A stretch of DNA of 39,051 bases from Actinomycetota bacterium (GCA_012729575.1 JAAYCW010000017.1:1-39051), one strand, 5' to 3'; positions 9,695 through 18,552 are shown, counted from the first letter of the stretch. A program made the numbers and translations. Notes: a model not told the origin generated them from the letters alone.

Positions 9695-10417
9695 CTAGAA
9701 CCACAACTGGAAGATGAGCGTAGTCACTATGACGCCGAGCAGCGCCCCGAGGACCACCTCGAGCAACGAGTGGATACCACCCTCCACTCGACTCTGGGCC
9801 GCCAGAGCCGCGACACCTAGGGTAATCATGCTTACCAGGAGGCCTTCGCGGGTGGCGCCCACCAAGAAGGTCACCGCCGTCCAACCGGCGAACGCCAATG
9901 CCGCGTGCCCGGACGGCAAGCCACCGGAGAGAGGGGTCCCTCTTCCCCGGACAGCCTTAACCGCTATCACCGCCGCCATGACCACGCCGAAGGCCACCAC
10001 CGTCAAGTAGCTGGGAGATCTCCTGATGGCCATGAGGAGATCGAGCGAGAAATGGGATAGCCGGTCGACCATGACCAAATAGGCAACCACCAGGGCATTG
10101 ATCGCCGCCACCAGGACGGCCGCCGCCGAGAGGTCTTTGGCCGCCTTGGCCCGAGGATCGTAGTCCTCCGTGATCATGTCGACCACCTTCTCCACGGCGC
10201 TGTTGAGCAGCTCCATCACCAGCACGAAGGTGACGGCAGCCACCACCGCGACGAACTCCAAACGGCTGAGATTCAAGAAGACGCCGACTACCAGCGCCAA
10301 CGCGCCGATGCCCAGGTGGATACGCATGTTGCGCTGGTACCTGACGGCGTAGACGAGTCCCTGAAAAGCGTAGTTGAAGCTCTGGAGCAGCGACGTCCTG
10401 CGGTGCTCGCGAGCCAT
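9695..10417 (-). CDS. DgkA-type lipid kinase fused to a PAP2 phosphatase domain
   Basis: A 240-residue membrane protein with two enzyme modules. Residues about 1-120 are a prokaryotic diacylglycerol/undecaprenol kinase: SFNYAFQGL, a first membrane helix, then the conserved ELLNSAVEKVVD with the metal-binding Glu residues, and KAAKDLSAAAVL. Residues about 130-240 are a PAP2-type phosphatase with PSGHAALAF and SRVEGGIH, the C2 and C3 motifs. The usual final Asp after the C3 His is Glu, and the C1 motif is degenerate. In Gram-positives this DgkA slot encodes undecaprenol kinase, so the fusion could make and recycle undecaprenyl phosphate (inference). The ATG at 10415-10417 follows GGGAGGG; an upstream in-frame GTG lies at that ribosome site and is unlikely. 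Confidence 0.88.
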   Translation of the reverse strand: MAREHRRTSLLQSFNYAFQGLVYAVRYQRNMRIHLGIGALALVVGVFLNLSRLEFVAVVAAVTFVLVMELLNSAVEKVVDMITEDYDPRAKAAKDLSAAAVLVAAINALVVAYLVMVDRLSHFSLDLLMAIRRSPSYLTVVAFGVVMAAVIAVKAVRGRGTPLSGGLPSGHAALAFAGWTAVTFLVGATREGLLVSMITLGVAALAAQSRVEGGIHSLLEVVLGALLGVIVTTLIFQLWF

Positions 10418-10453
10418 GCGCGACCCTCCCACGTATCTCCGTGATGTCAGTTC

Positions 10454-10879
10454 TTAAGGATACGAGACCGCGGCCACAGAGGGGTCAAGCTTCTCCAGAA
10501 GTTCTCTCTCTCGCTGCCGCATCTCTCCGCGATCTCGTTCGTGATCATAGCCTAGGAGGTGGAGTGTCCCGTGTAGAACGGTCCAAGCAAGCCGGTTTCC
10601 CGGATCGGCTCCGTCTTCCTCCGCGTATCGCCGTACCACGGCTGGGCACACGACGACCTCTCCTTCTCCGTCGGCGTAGCAGAACGAGAGTACGTCGGTC
10701 GGCTCCGTCACATCCCGAAAGCGTGCGTTCAGCCCGGTGATCGCAGCCTCATCGACAAAAGCGACAACCACATTCCCCGCCACTCCCTCGGCCTCGAGTA
10801 CCGCTCTCACGAGGTTGGCAATGGGATCCTGCGCCACCCTGAGCCCGGTGTGGTCGACCACCTCGACGGTGCTAGCCAC
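10454..10879 (-). CDS. ybeY: Endoribonuclease YbeY
   Basis: About 141 residues. A zinc-dependent endoribonuclease needed for 16S rRNA 3' maturation and ribosome quality control. The signature HGTLHLLGYDHE carries the three zinc-binding histidines, preceded by the conserved TDVLSF strand. The frame is open 66 codons further upstream, but that part overlaps pgpH and is unlike YbeY. The likely start is the GTG at 10877-10879, which overlaps the pgpH stop by eight bases; a GTG two codons earlier (10885) is an alternative. It is followed by the DgkA-PAP2 gene after 36 bases. Confidence 0.93.
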   Translation of the reverse strand: MASTVEVVDHTGLRVAQDPIANLVRAVLEAEGVAGNVVVAFVDEAAITGLNARFRDVTEPTDVLSFCYADGEGEVVVCPAVVRRYAEEDGADPGNRLAWTVLHGTLHLLGYDHERDRGEMRQRERELLEKLDPSVAAVSYP

Positions 10880-13160
10880 TCCCACCGCCCGGGCTCTCGT
10901 CTGAAGTGGCTTCCACCCTTCGCTCCGTTCGTCCAGCCGTGTCACTTGGTTCCGGCCGTCTGCCCACACTCCCTTGCCCCTGTTGCCCAGGTACAGCTTT
11001 CCCACCGGCTGCCACGATGGCGGCGCTGGGCGGCACGGGGCGCCCGCGGGCGCCCTTTTCACCGGACGGTTGCTCACTGCCGGGATAGCGTATCCGATGA
11101 CCCACCAGCCCCAAGAGACTCTGATCGAAAGACTCCCTGATCTTGTGGAGGTCGCCCTGGGTCAGGGCCGATTCGTCCAACTGGCCGTCCTGTACCTTCT
11201 GCTGGATGATCTCTTGGATGACGCCCTGGATCTTACGCCGAGTGGGATTCTCCATGGCCCGGACGGCCGCCTCGATGCTATCGGCCAGCATGATGATGGC
11301 GGCCTCTTTTGACTGAGGCTTCTGCTCCTCATAGCGGTAGCTCTCTTCGTAAACGGAATCTTTACCCGCTTGCATGGCCTTGTGATAGAAGTAGGCCAAT
11401 ACCGAGGTACCGTGATGCTGTTTGATGATGTCTATCACCGGCTTCGGCAGCCCATAGACCCGGCCCAGGTGCTCTCCATCCCGCACGTGCGCCGTAATGG
11501 CAAGCTTCGACAGGTTCGGGCTGAGACGGTCATGCGGGTTGTCTACGTATATCTGGTTCTCTACGAAGTAATCGGGGCGTACCGTCTTACCGATGTCGTG
11601 GTAGTAAGCTCCCACTCGGGCAAGCAGGGGATTGGCCCCAATGGCCTCAGCGGCCGCCTCGGCCAGATGGCCCATCTGAATGCTGTGGTTGTACGTACCT
11701 GGAGCAACCTGCAACAGCTTCTTGAGCAGCGGGTGGGCCGGATCGGCCAACTCAAGTAGACGGAGAGGCGTAGTCAGGTTGAAAACGGTCTCCAGCACGT
11801 TCAGAAGTATGATCGTGAGCGCAGCCGACAGGAGACCACTTGCCGCTCCCCAGATACTCTGCCGAAGAGCTTCCGCCACAGAAGCCTCTGCGAAAATCTC
11901 CACGGCGAAGATGGAGATCACAGCGAGGGCCGTGGCCGCCGCACCGGCGCCGAGCAGAGCCATGCGCTTGGTCACACGGGAGACGAAGTAGAGAGACAGT
12001 CCACCGACGACGATCGCCACCAACGCGTACTCCATCTGAAGATCAGTCAGAAGCCCGATGTTGAGCGAGAGCAACACAACCATAATGAGGGCACTGCGGG
12101 CATTCAGGATCACAGCCACCAGCATGCCCAAGGCGGCAACGGGTACCAAGTAAGCGGACAGCGGCTCTATGACCAGCAGCCTCGCGACGGCCGTGAAGCC
12201 CAGAAGCAAGAGCGCCAATACCAAGAGCATGTTGTTGCCGTAGTCTTCGACCGTCTTGTTGAAGCGACGGAGGAGGCGCGAGAACAATGCCGCTTCCAGC
12301 GCCATCAGGAAGAACACGCCCAGCCATACCTTCCATCCATGCCGAGCCCCTACAACGCCCAGTTCTTTGAGCACCAGCATGTCCTCAGCACCTATGCGCT
12401 GGCCCTGTTCCAGCACCGTCTCGCCCTCGACGATGGAGATCATAACCGGGGCCACGTGTTCCATAGCCGCATTCCGACGGGCTTCTGTCTGCTTCTCATC
12501 GATCACCTGGTTGGGGCCCAAGAAACCAGCTGTCACCTCGTATACGGCGTCGGCTGCGGCCTGCGACGCAGCCACCTGGTCGGCTATGGCCCGCAGGGTC
12601 GCCCGAGTAGCATCGAGCGAGCCTTCCATGATGGGGTTCGCGTAAAGCGTCTCGAGCGCACCCAGGGTCTGACCCTGTATCTGCTCAAACCTGGTCCCTC
12701 CCACTGTGAGCAGATACTCCAGCGTGGCGGTGGAGACCATTTCCGGAGCCCATCTCTGAAGCGTCTCCACCGCGAGAGACAAGTCCGTGGTACCTGTGAC
12801 CTCTTGCCGCGTTTGCGCGATCTGTTCCAGGAAACCCTGTAGCTGCTCGGCGGCAGCCGGCAACGCACTCGTGTCGGGAAGGTAGACGGGAGCGACCAGT
12901 GCGGCCACCCGAGCCTTGAGATCCTCGGTCGCCTCACGGTCCAACGCAGTGACCGTCTTGCCGGCAACGATCGTGCGCGAAGCCGTACCACCCTCGCTGA
13001 GATCATGAAAGGAGGGAAGGAACTGCGAGCAGATCAGCGCGGTGAGCCCAATGACCAGGCAGGCCAGCACCACCAGCTCAAAACGCCATGGGCTGCGGCC
13101 GTCGATCCAATCTCTGGACACCGCCAGCCGCTCGCGCAGCAGGTAGCTGAACCGGTTCAT
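10872..13160 (-). CDS. PgpH-type 7TM-HD c-di-AMP phosphodiesterase
   Basis: A 762-residue membrane protein of the 7TMR-HDED/HD class (YqfF, PgpH), which degrades the second messenger c-di-AMP. One N-terminal membrane helix (about 28-50) is followed by a large extracytoplasmic domain (to about 275), a cluster of membrane helices (about 280-470) and a cytoplasmic HD domain with YNHSIQMGHLAE, YYHDIGKT, a later HVRDGEHLG and ADSIEAAVR. The C-terminal 60 or so residues are a low-complexity Gly/Pro/Arg tail overlapping the start region of ybeY. The ATG at 13158-13160 has only a weak ribosome site and lies 17 bases after phoH. The phoH-pgpH-ybeY order is the classic arrangement. Confidence 0.93.
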   Translation of the reverse strand: MNRFSYLLRERLAVSRDWIDGRSPWRFELVVLACLVIGLTALICSQFLPSFHDLSEGGTASRTIVAGKTVTALDREATEDLKARVAALVAPVYLPDTSALPAAAEQLQGFLEQIAQTRQEVTGTTDLSLAVETLQRWAPEMVSTATLEYLLTVGGTRFEQIQGQTLGALETLYANPIMEGSLDATRATLRAIADQVAASQAAADAVYEVTAGFLGPNQVIDEKQTEARRNAAMEHVAPVMISIVEGETVLEQGQRIGAEDMLVLKELGVVGARHGWKVWLGVFFLMALEAALFSRLLRRFNKTVEDYGNNMLLVLALLLLGFTAVARLLVIEPLSAYLVPVAALGMLVAVILNARSALIMVVLLSLNIGLLTDLQMEYALVAIVVGGLSLYFVSRVTKRMALLGAGAAATALAVISIFAVEIFAEASVAEALRQSIWGAASGLLSAALTIILLNVLETVFNLTTPLRLLELADPAHPLLKKLLQVAPGTYNHSIQMGHLAEAAAEAIGANPLLARVGAYYHDIGKTVRPDYFVENQIYVDNPHDRLSPNLSKLAITAHVRDGEHLGRVYGLPKPVIDIIKQHHGTSVLAYFYHKAMQAGKDSVYEESYRYEEQKPQSKEAAIIMLADSIEAAVRAMENPTRRKIQGVIQEIIQQKVQDGQLDESALTQGDLHKIRESFDQSLLGLVGHRIRYPGSEQPSGEKGARGRPVPPSAAIVAAGGKAVPGQQGQGSVGRRPEPSDTAGRTERRVEATSDESPGGGSG

Positions 13161-13177
13161 GTGATGTCGCGCGGGCC

Positions 13178-14221
13178 TTACTCGGCCGCCGCGGCGCTCC
13201 TCCGGCCGCTATGACGCTTCTCGCTGGTCCCGCGAGGCGCTGCTTTGCGCGCAGGATGATGCTGTTCACCGTGCTGTTTGTATGCGGACACGATATCCTG
13301 CACCAGTTTGTGACGCACTACATCCTGACTATCGAAGTGTATGAAAGCGATGTCGGGGATCTCGGCCAGAACTTCGCGGACATGCACCAGCCCAGAATGC
13401 TGGCCCCGAGGCAGGTCTATCTGAGTGATGTCGCCGGTGACTATCATCTTCGCTCCGAACCCCAGGCGCGTAAGGAACATCTTCATCTGCTCGGGACTCG
13501 TGTTCTGAGCCTCGTCGAGAATGATCAGAGAGTCGTTGAGCGTGCGTCCCCGCATATAAGCCAAGGGTGCCACCTCGATGGTGCCGCGGGCTAGATGCTC
13601 TGTCAGCTTGTCGGTGTCCATCATGTCATAGAGTGCGTCGAACAGCGGACGTAGATAGGGGTCGACCTTCTCCATCAGCCCCCCTGGGAGGAAACCCAGC
13701 TTCTCACCCGCTTCGACGGCAGGACGGGTGAGGATGATACGAGCCACCTCAGCGGACAGCAGGGCGGAGGTGGCCATGGCCATGGCCAGATAGGTCTTCC
13801 CCGTGCCGGCCGGGCCGACCCCGAAGGTTATAGTATTGGAGCGGATAGCATCAACATACGCCTTCTGGTTCACCGTCTTGGGGCGGATCCGCCTGCCCCT
13901 GTGCTCCAGGATCACGTCGCTCACGATCCGGTCCAGGTCTCTCGCCCAATCACCCCGGCTGTTGCTGAGCGACGCGGCCAATTCGAGCGTGGAAGTATCG
14001 AGACTCTGGCCCGACCGCAACAGCGCCACCAGCTCGTCCACCAGGGCCTCGCCGCGTTCCACTTCTGCGGCCGTCCCGTCCAGAGTGAGTTGGTTGCCAC
14101 GCAGATAGATGTCGCAGTTCAGAAGACTCTCTAGAGTACGCAAGTGCGCGTCGTGCTCACCGACCAGCAAGGCCGCCACGCGATTGTCGAGATCGATCTG
14201 TTTGGTGGAGCCTGAGCTCAG
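13178..14221 (-). CDS. PhoH-like ATPase, probable CTG start
   Basis: About 347 residues of the PhoH/YbeZ ATPase family, linked to RNA metabolism together with YbeY. The N-terminal part contains the RGNQLTLDG KH-like element, followed by Walker A (GPAGTGKT), the PAVEAGEKLGFLPG segment and Walker B (LIILDEAQN). The C-terminal tail is basic. The first ATG/GTG/TTG in frame is the GTG at 14177-14179, but it lacks a ribosome site and would cut off the family-like IDLDNRVAALL segment. Fourteen codons upstream a CTG (14219-14221) overlaps the yqeY stop as CTGA and sits eight bases after AAGGAG, so I prefer it. If CTG is not used the product is 333 residues. Confidence 0.92.
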   Translation of the reverse strand: MSSGSTKQIDLDNRVAALLVGEHDAHLRTLESLLNCDIYLRGNQLTLDGTAAEVERGEALVDELVALLRSGQSLDTSTLELAASLSNSRGDWARDLDRIVSDVILEHRGRRIRPKTVNQKAYVDAIRSNTITFGVGPAGTGKTYLAMAMATSALLSAEVARIILTRPAVEAGEKLGFLPGGLMEKVDPYLRPLFDALYDMMDTDKLTEHLARGTIEVAPLAYMRGRTLNDSLIILDEAQNTSPEQMKMFLTRLGFGAKMIVTGDITQIDLPRGQHSGLVHVREVLAEIPDIAFIHFDSQDVVRHKLVQDIVSAYKQHGEQHHPARKAAPRGTSEKRHSGRRSAAAAE

Positions 14222-14661
14222 GACAGACGCTCCTTGACCAACCGCGACGCCGATTTGCCATCTACGCGGACCCCGCCCTCCGCCATGACCGCAGCCATCA
14301 CCTTGCCCATGTCACGGACGGAAGTAGCCCCCGTCTCGGCGACAACCTTGTTCACCAGCGCGGAGAGCTCCGACTCGTCCATCTGTTTCGGAAGAAGCTC
14401 TTCGATGATACCCACAGCCACCTCTTCGTGAGCGGCTAGGTCGTCCCGGCCGCCGGCGCGGAATGCCTCGATCGACTCCTGCCTGCGTTTGAGTTCTCTG
14501 CGGAGTATGGCAAGTTCTGCGCTTTCGTCGAGTTCTACCCGCGTGCGCTTGGCTTCATTCTGGAGTTCGCAGACCACCATGCGGAGTGCGCTTACCCGCT
14601 CTCTGTCACCGGCCTTAAGGGCCACCTTGACCGACTCCTGGAGCTCGGACAGTATGCTCAC
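14218..14661 (-). CDS. yqeY: GatB/YqeY domain protein
   Basis: A 147-residue protein matching the YqeY family, which resembles the tail domain of the GatB amidotransferase subunit and is thought to bind tRNA; its exact role is unknown. Diagnostic segments are the start SILSELQESVKVALKAGD, the Arg/Glu-rich central helices, and LPKQMDESELSALV followed by MGKVMAAVM. The GTG start overlaps the last base of the HIT stop codon. Its own stop overlaps the probable phoH start, so HIT-yqeY-phoH look translationally coupled. Length is normal. Confidence 0.93.
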   Translation of the reverse strand: MSILSELQESVKVALKAGDRERVSALRMVVCELQNEAKRTRVELDESAELAILRRELKRRQESIEAFRAGGRDDLAAHEEVAVGIIEELLPKQMDESELSALVNKVVAETGATSVRDMGKVMAAVMAEGGVRVDGKSASRLVKERLS

Positions 14662-14999
14662 TAGAAATCCTCCAGCTCTTCTCCACCCAGAATGTGGAAA
14701 TGCAGATGCTGGACCTCTTGGCCACCATCGGGGCCCACATTGGTCAAAGCTCGGTAACCACTTTCCACGACGCCCACCGCCGTCGCCACCTTGACAATGA
14801 ACTGAAGCAGGCGATGGCCCACATCCCCCGCCCGGCCGTCCAGATCGTTGAGCGACACTATGTGTTCGCGGGGGATCACAAGCACGTGCTGGGCGGCCTT
14901 GGGATTGATGTCACGAAAGGCGACGAAGTCGGCGTCTTCAAGCACGATGTCACTGGGGATGTCCCCCCCGGCGATCCTACAAAAAATGCAGTCGTCCAT
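14661..14999 (-). CDS. HIT-family (HinT-like) nucleotide phosphoramidase
   Basis: A 112-residue histidine-triad protein. HinT proteins hydrolyse adenosine 5'-phosphoramidates, including aminoacyl-AMPs. The N-terminus CIFCRIAGGDIPSD contains the Cys pair seen in many bacterial HinT proteins, and the HLHFHILGG triad is intact. The ATG at 14997-14999 has no evident Shine-Dalgarno, but a perfect TATAAT lies eight bases upstream, suggesting a leaderless or nearly leaderless mRNA. It starts 14 bases after rsmE. Confidence 0.95.
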   Translation of the reverse strand: MDDCIFCRIAGGDIPSDIVLEDADFVAFRDINPKAAQHVLVIPREHIVSLNDLDGRAGDVGHRLLQFIVKVATAVGVVESGYRALTNVGPDGGQEVQHLHFHILGGEELEDF

Positions 15000-15007
15000 G
15001 TCGTTTG

Positions 15008-15013
15008 ATTATA
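15008..15013 (-). promoter_or_regulatory. TATAAT -10 box, possible leaderless promoter for HIT-yqeY-phoH
   Basis: A consensus TATAAT on the minus strand at the rsmE 3' end. Only eight bases separate it from the HIT ATG, so a start site at the usual 6-7 base distance would give a 5' leader of one or two bases. This agrees with the missing ribosome site. No good -35 is seen. Confidence 0.4.
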
Positions 15014-15910
15014 CTACCAATCCTCGAGGGCGAGTCGCGCTACCGCAACCCCCACCGGACCGGCAGTCTCAGTCCGAAGTACAGAGCGGCCCAGCCGGAC
15101 CCTCCGCATGCCCATACTGGAGAACAGATCCATCTCGGCGTCCGTCCAGCCGCCCTCCGGACCCACCCAGAGTCCGACCCGTGAGCAGCCGGACCGCAGC
15201 GGCGCCAGTGTCCCGAAAAGGCCGTCCGCGGCACCCGGATCAAGAACCAACGACAGTGTACCCGTGCCGCCCGCACCACCTACGCCGCCCGAGCAACCCA
15301 CGTCGCCCAAAGAACCTACCCCGCTCACGCCACGACCCGTACCAGCGGGATCTGTCGACGCGCCCCAGTCCTCCAGCTTCTCTGCGGCCTCCCGTAGAGA
15401 GCCGGCAACCTGCACTCTGGGCAACTCCACCTGCTTGCTCTGCTTCGCCGCCTCTTGGGCTATCCGAAGCCAGCGGGTGAGTCTGTCTCCCCGGGATGGA
15501 TCAGAGCCCTTGGGCGATCCGGACGCCTGCACAAGGACGAAGAAACTGGCGCCCACCTCGGTGCCCTTCTCCATGACGTAGTCCATGGCGGTCGGGCGGG
15601 CCAGACCCTGCACCACACCAACCTGGGCGCGATAGTGCGCACCGGCGGCCACCCCCTCCAAACGGTAGAGGAGGTCGACCTTCACCGAATTGACCGCCTC
15701 GACCACGGAGGCCGCGTAAACGGCGGCCCCCACCACTATCTCGCACTCATCCCCGGGGCCAAGGCGCAGAACCCGCAGAGCATGGTGGGAATCGGCGGGA
15801 GATAAGGTCAGCCCGATTCCTGAGAGATCGGGGTCCGGCTCACCGCGCACCTCGCATGAGGCCGACACCGCCTCCGGGGAAACGAAGAATCGGGGGCGAA
15901 AGCCGGCCAA
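15014..15910 (-). CDS. rsmE: 16S rRNA m3U1498 methyltransferase RsmE
   Basis: A 298-residue SPOUT-class methyltransferase that methylates N3 of U1498 in 16S rRNA using S-adenosylmethionine. It has an N-terminal PUA-like part (HALRVLRLGPGDE), the central AMDYVMEKGTEVG, and the knot region LWVGPEGGWTDAE plus RLGRSVLRTETA. Between the Lys/Gln-rich helix and the knot is a Gly-rich insert of about 35 residues (DNA 15255-15365) not expected in the family. I choose the TTG at 15908-15910, which overlaps the end region of the S41 protease gene and follows a GAGGGGG ribosome site. Codons further upstream encode Arg/Trp-rich sequence overlapping the protease gene. Confidence 0.92.
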   Translation of the reverse strand: MAGFRPRFFVSPEAVSASCEVRGEPDPDLSGIGLTLSPADSHHALRVLRLGPGDECEIVVGAAVYAASVVEAVNSVKVDLLYRLEGVAAGAHYRAQVGVVQGLARPTAMDYVMEKGTEVGASFFVLVQASGSPKGSDPSRGDRLTRWLRIAQEAAKQSKQVELPRVQVAGSLREAAEKLEDWGASTDPAGTGRGVSGVGSLGDVGCSGGVGGAGGTGTLSLVLDPGAADGLFGTLAPLRSGCSRVGLWVGPEGGWTDAEMDLFSSMGMRRVRLGRSVLRTETAGPVGVAVARLALEDW

Positions 15911-15920
15911 ACCCGCCCCC

Positions 15921-17231
15921 TCAGTCCTCAGCGGTGACGCCCGAGATAAGATCCAATACGGTCTCCAAGGCCTCGTCCACCTCAGTGGTCGCCGGGTCGT
16001 CAGGAGCCACCACATCAGGAACGATACCGGTCTCGTTGATGTTGCGGCCGTCGGGGGTGAGATAGACAGCCGTGGTCATCTTGAGCGCACCGCCGTTAGA
16101 GAGCGAAGAGATGCTCTGCACCAGGCCTTTGCCGAAGGTCGTCTCGCCCACGAGCACGGCGCGCTCGTAGTCCTGCAGAGCGCCGGACACGATCTCCGAA
16201 GCGCTCGCGGTGTACGCGTCGGTCAACACGTAAAGGGGTATGTGCGCGAAGGCGTCACCTCCGGCGTGATAGACCTGCTCAGGCGAATGGAGCCCTTCGG
16301 TAGAGACTACTTCACCCTCGGGGATGAAGATGCTGGCCACGTCGATAGCCTCGTCGAGCAGGCCGCCGCCGTTACTGCGCAGATCGAGGATGACGACATC
16401 CGCCCCATCCCGTTCTACCGCCCGCTGCACCTCAGTCCTGAGTTCGTCGGCCGACCCCTCGGAGAACGTGAAGAAGGCGATGAAAGCCACCTCTTTGTCG
16501 GCGACCTCCAAGACCTCGCTCTCAGTGACCGGGATGGCGATCGTCTTGCGAGTCAGAGTGTACTCGGTGATCTCGCCGCCACCCGGCAGCTGTGAGACAT
16601 CAGCAGTCGAACCCACATCGCCGGTGTTCCCTCCCTCGGATTGGCCGGCTATCGTCGTGGTGGTCGACAGTACGGGCCTGTACATCTCCAAAATCACTGT
16701 GGTCCCCTCCGGCCCCTTTATCTTGGTTACCACTTCGTCAAGACTCAGTCCATCGGTGGACACCCCATCAACCGCAAGGATGATATCTCCGGACTGGATG
16801 CCCGCGATCTCAGCAGGGCTGTCCTTGAAGGTCGAGACGATGGTGACCAGGTTGTCCTTCATCTCCACTACCATCCCCACGCCGCTGTACGACCCAGAGG
16901 AGCTCTCCAGGAACTCAGCGTACTCCCGGGGATCCAAGTACGTGGTGTAAGGATCTCCGAGCCCGGCCAGCATGCCATCGATCGCGCCTGTCTGCAGCTC
17001 CTCGACATCGATCTCCTTGTAGTAGCTCGACTCGAGCTTCCTGAGCACCTCTTGCTGGAGTTCGTAGTCACCGTCGGTGTCGGAGGAGCCAAAGAATCCC
17101 GCGGGGAGCAGGTCACGAACAGACCCGCCGACATCGGGGTCCATGCCCAGGAGGAATCCCCCGAAGACAAGCAGAAAGGCGGCCACGAGACCGACCACCG
17201 TGATGAGAGCCCACTTGGCGCCACTACGCAT
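15921..17231 (-). CDS. S41 C-terminal processing protease (CtpA/CtpB family)
   Basis: A 436-residue exported serine protease. An N-terminal membrane helix (about 8-30) is followed by the S41 helical lead (GMLAGLGDPYTTYLDP), a PDZ domain (SGVGMVV ... GIQSGDIILAVDG) and the catalytic core with DLRSNGGG, the serine motif ASASEI and the lysine motif TFGKGLVQS. A Thr/Gly/Ser-rich insert of about 35 residues (near 185-220) interrupts the PDZ-core junction. The ATG at 17229-17231 lies three bases after the M23 gene stop. Next to ftsEX and an M23 hydrolase, it probably processes or limits wall hydrolases (inference). Confidence 0.93.
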   Translation of the reverse strand: MRSGAKWALITVVGLVAAFLLVFGGFLLGMDPDVGGSVRDLLPAGFFGSSDTDGDYELQQEVLRKLESSYYKEIDVEELQTGAIDGMLAGLGDPYTTYLDPREYAEFLESSSGSYSGVGMVVEMKDNLVTIVSTFKDSPAEIAGIQSGDIILAVDGVSTDGLSLDEVVTKIKGPEGTTVILEMYRPVLSTTTTIAGQSEGGNTGDVGSTADVSQLPGGGEITEYTLTRKTIAIPVTESEVLEVADKEVAFIAFFTFSEGSADELRTEVQRAVERDGADVVILDLRSNGGGLLDEAIDVASIFIPEGEVVSTEGLHSPEQVYHAGGDAFAHIPLYVLTDAYTASASEIVSGALQDYERAVLVGETTFGKGLVQSISSLSNGGALKMTTAVYLTPDGRNINETGIVPDVVAPDDPATTEVDEALETVLDLISGVTAED

Positions 17232-17234
17232 GTG

Positions 17235-18524
17235 TCACAGATACCTGAGAGGGTCGACTGGAGTGCCGTTCACCCGCACTTCGAAGTGCAGGTGCGGGCC
17301 GGTAGAATACCCTGTACTGCCCACTCTGCCAATGACCTGCCCCCCCTTGACCGACCCTCCGGCCGATACGTTTATCATTGACAGATGGCCGTAGAGAGTA
17401 GCCAGGCCTCCACCGTGCGACACGATCACGCACTTGCCGTACCCTCCCCGCCAACCCGCAGACACCACGGTGCCGTTCGACGCCGCCCTGATGGGATCGC
17501 CCATATCTCCGTCGATGTCGATGCCGGTGTGCATCTTGCGTACTTTGAAGATGGGGTGGATACGGTAGCCGAACCCGGAGGTGACCCGCCCCACCACAGG
17601 CCAGGATAATGCACCGCTGCCGGCCTTGACCGTCTTGGCCGTCTCAGCGGCCTTTGCCGCTCTGGCGGCTTCTTTGAGCATCTCGGTGATGCGCTCCGAT
17701 TCGGCCAACAACTCGCCCTGCTGTCTCTTCCAGGCAGCCTCGTCCTCTTGGGCAGCGACCAGCACCTTCTTCTTGGCCGCCCGCGCCGACTCCAGCTCGT
17801 CCAGAGCCGCCCGGCTACGTTCCGCCGCCGCCCGGCACTCGCCGGTGACCACCGTCTGCTCTCGCTCGAGACCGGCGATCTGCTCCTGCTGTCTCTCGAG
17901 AGCCGACCTCTGTTCCTGCACGCGCTCCTTCAGAGCTCTGATCTGACCCAGGATATTGTTGTCCTGCTGAACGATGTTGGTGAGAAGCTCGACCCGGCCG
18001 ATCACCTGAACGAAAGACTCAGACTTCAGCAGAGCTTCCAGGTAGATGATGTTCCCACCGGACTTGTAGACATCCACAAGCCTGTGGTCGAAGATCTCTT
18101 GCTGGGCCCTCAAATCGCTCTCGGTTTGAGCGAGCTCTCTCCTAGTATCGGCCAGATCAGCCGTCACCCTTTCGAGTTGCCCTTGAAGGTCGGCCAGCCT
18201 GGAGGCTGCGGCGTCGTATGCGGCGTTGGCAGTGTCTGCCTCGTCTTCCGCTTGAGCGATACTCTGGTCCAGAGCCGCTATATCCCCTTGCGCCGCCTTC
18301 TTGGCGTTTGCCGCCTTCTCGATGTTGGCCCGGATCGTCTCTAACTCGGAGCGAACGTCTTTCAGTTTCTCATTCAGTTCACTGCTGCTCGCGGCCTCAG
18401 CCGTGTCGACCGAGAAGACGGGCAGCAAGGCGAACCCGGTGATCAGAACGGCAAGAACGAGTACCGCAGCCACCACCCTTGTCCACCCGACCAGCCTATG
18501 TTCGCGACGCGTGAAGAGAGCCAA
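17235..18524 (-). CDS. PcsB/EnvC-like coiled-coil M23 (LytM) peptidase
   Basis: A 429-residue secreted protein. A signal-anchor helix (about 14-36, ending near TAEAAS) is followed by a long coiled coil (about 45-280) with a PcsB-like [17 protein letters not shown] element, then a LytM domain with HTGIDID and GPHLHFEV, the zinc-binding set of active M23 endopeptidases. Its position directly after ftsE-ftsX fits the known use of FtsEX to activate a coiled-coil peptidoglycan hydrolase (PcsB, RipC, EnvC) at the division site. Unlike EnvC, the zinc ligands appear intact, so it may cut wall itself. The TTG start at 18522-18524 follows AGGGAG at about eight bases. Confidence 0.93.
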   Translation of the reverse strand: MALFTRREHRLVGWTRVVAAVLVLAVLITGFALLPVFSVDTAEAASSSELNEKLKDVRSELETIRANIEKAANAKKAAQGDIAALDQSIAQAEDEADTANAAYDAAASRLADLQGQLERVTADLADTRRELAQTESDLRAQQEIFDHRLVDVYKSGGNIIYLEALLKSESFVQVIGRVELLTNIVQQDNNILGQIRALKERVQEQRSALERQQEQIAGLEREQTVVTGECRAAAERSRAALDELESARAAKKKVLVAAQEDEAAWKRQQGELLAESERITEMLKEAARAAKAAETAKTVKAGSGALSWPVVGRVTSGFGYRIHPIFKVRKMHTGIDIDGDMGDPIRAASNGTVVSAGWRGGYGKCVIVSHGGGLATLYGHLSMINVSAGGSVKGGQVIGRVGSTGYSTGPHLHFEVRVNGTPVDPLRYL

Positions 18525-18552
18525 GTGACACGCTCCCTGACGGGGTTCCGGC

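Noticed and set aside
10880-11077. 66-codon upstream extension of ybeY
   Set aside because: It overlaps the end of pgpH and is not present in YbeY proteins.
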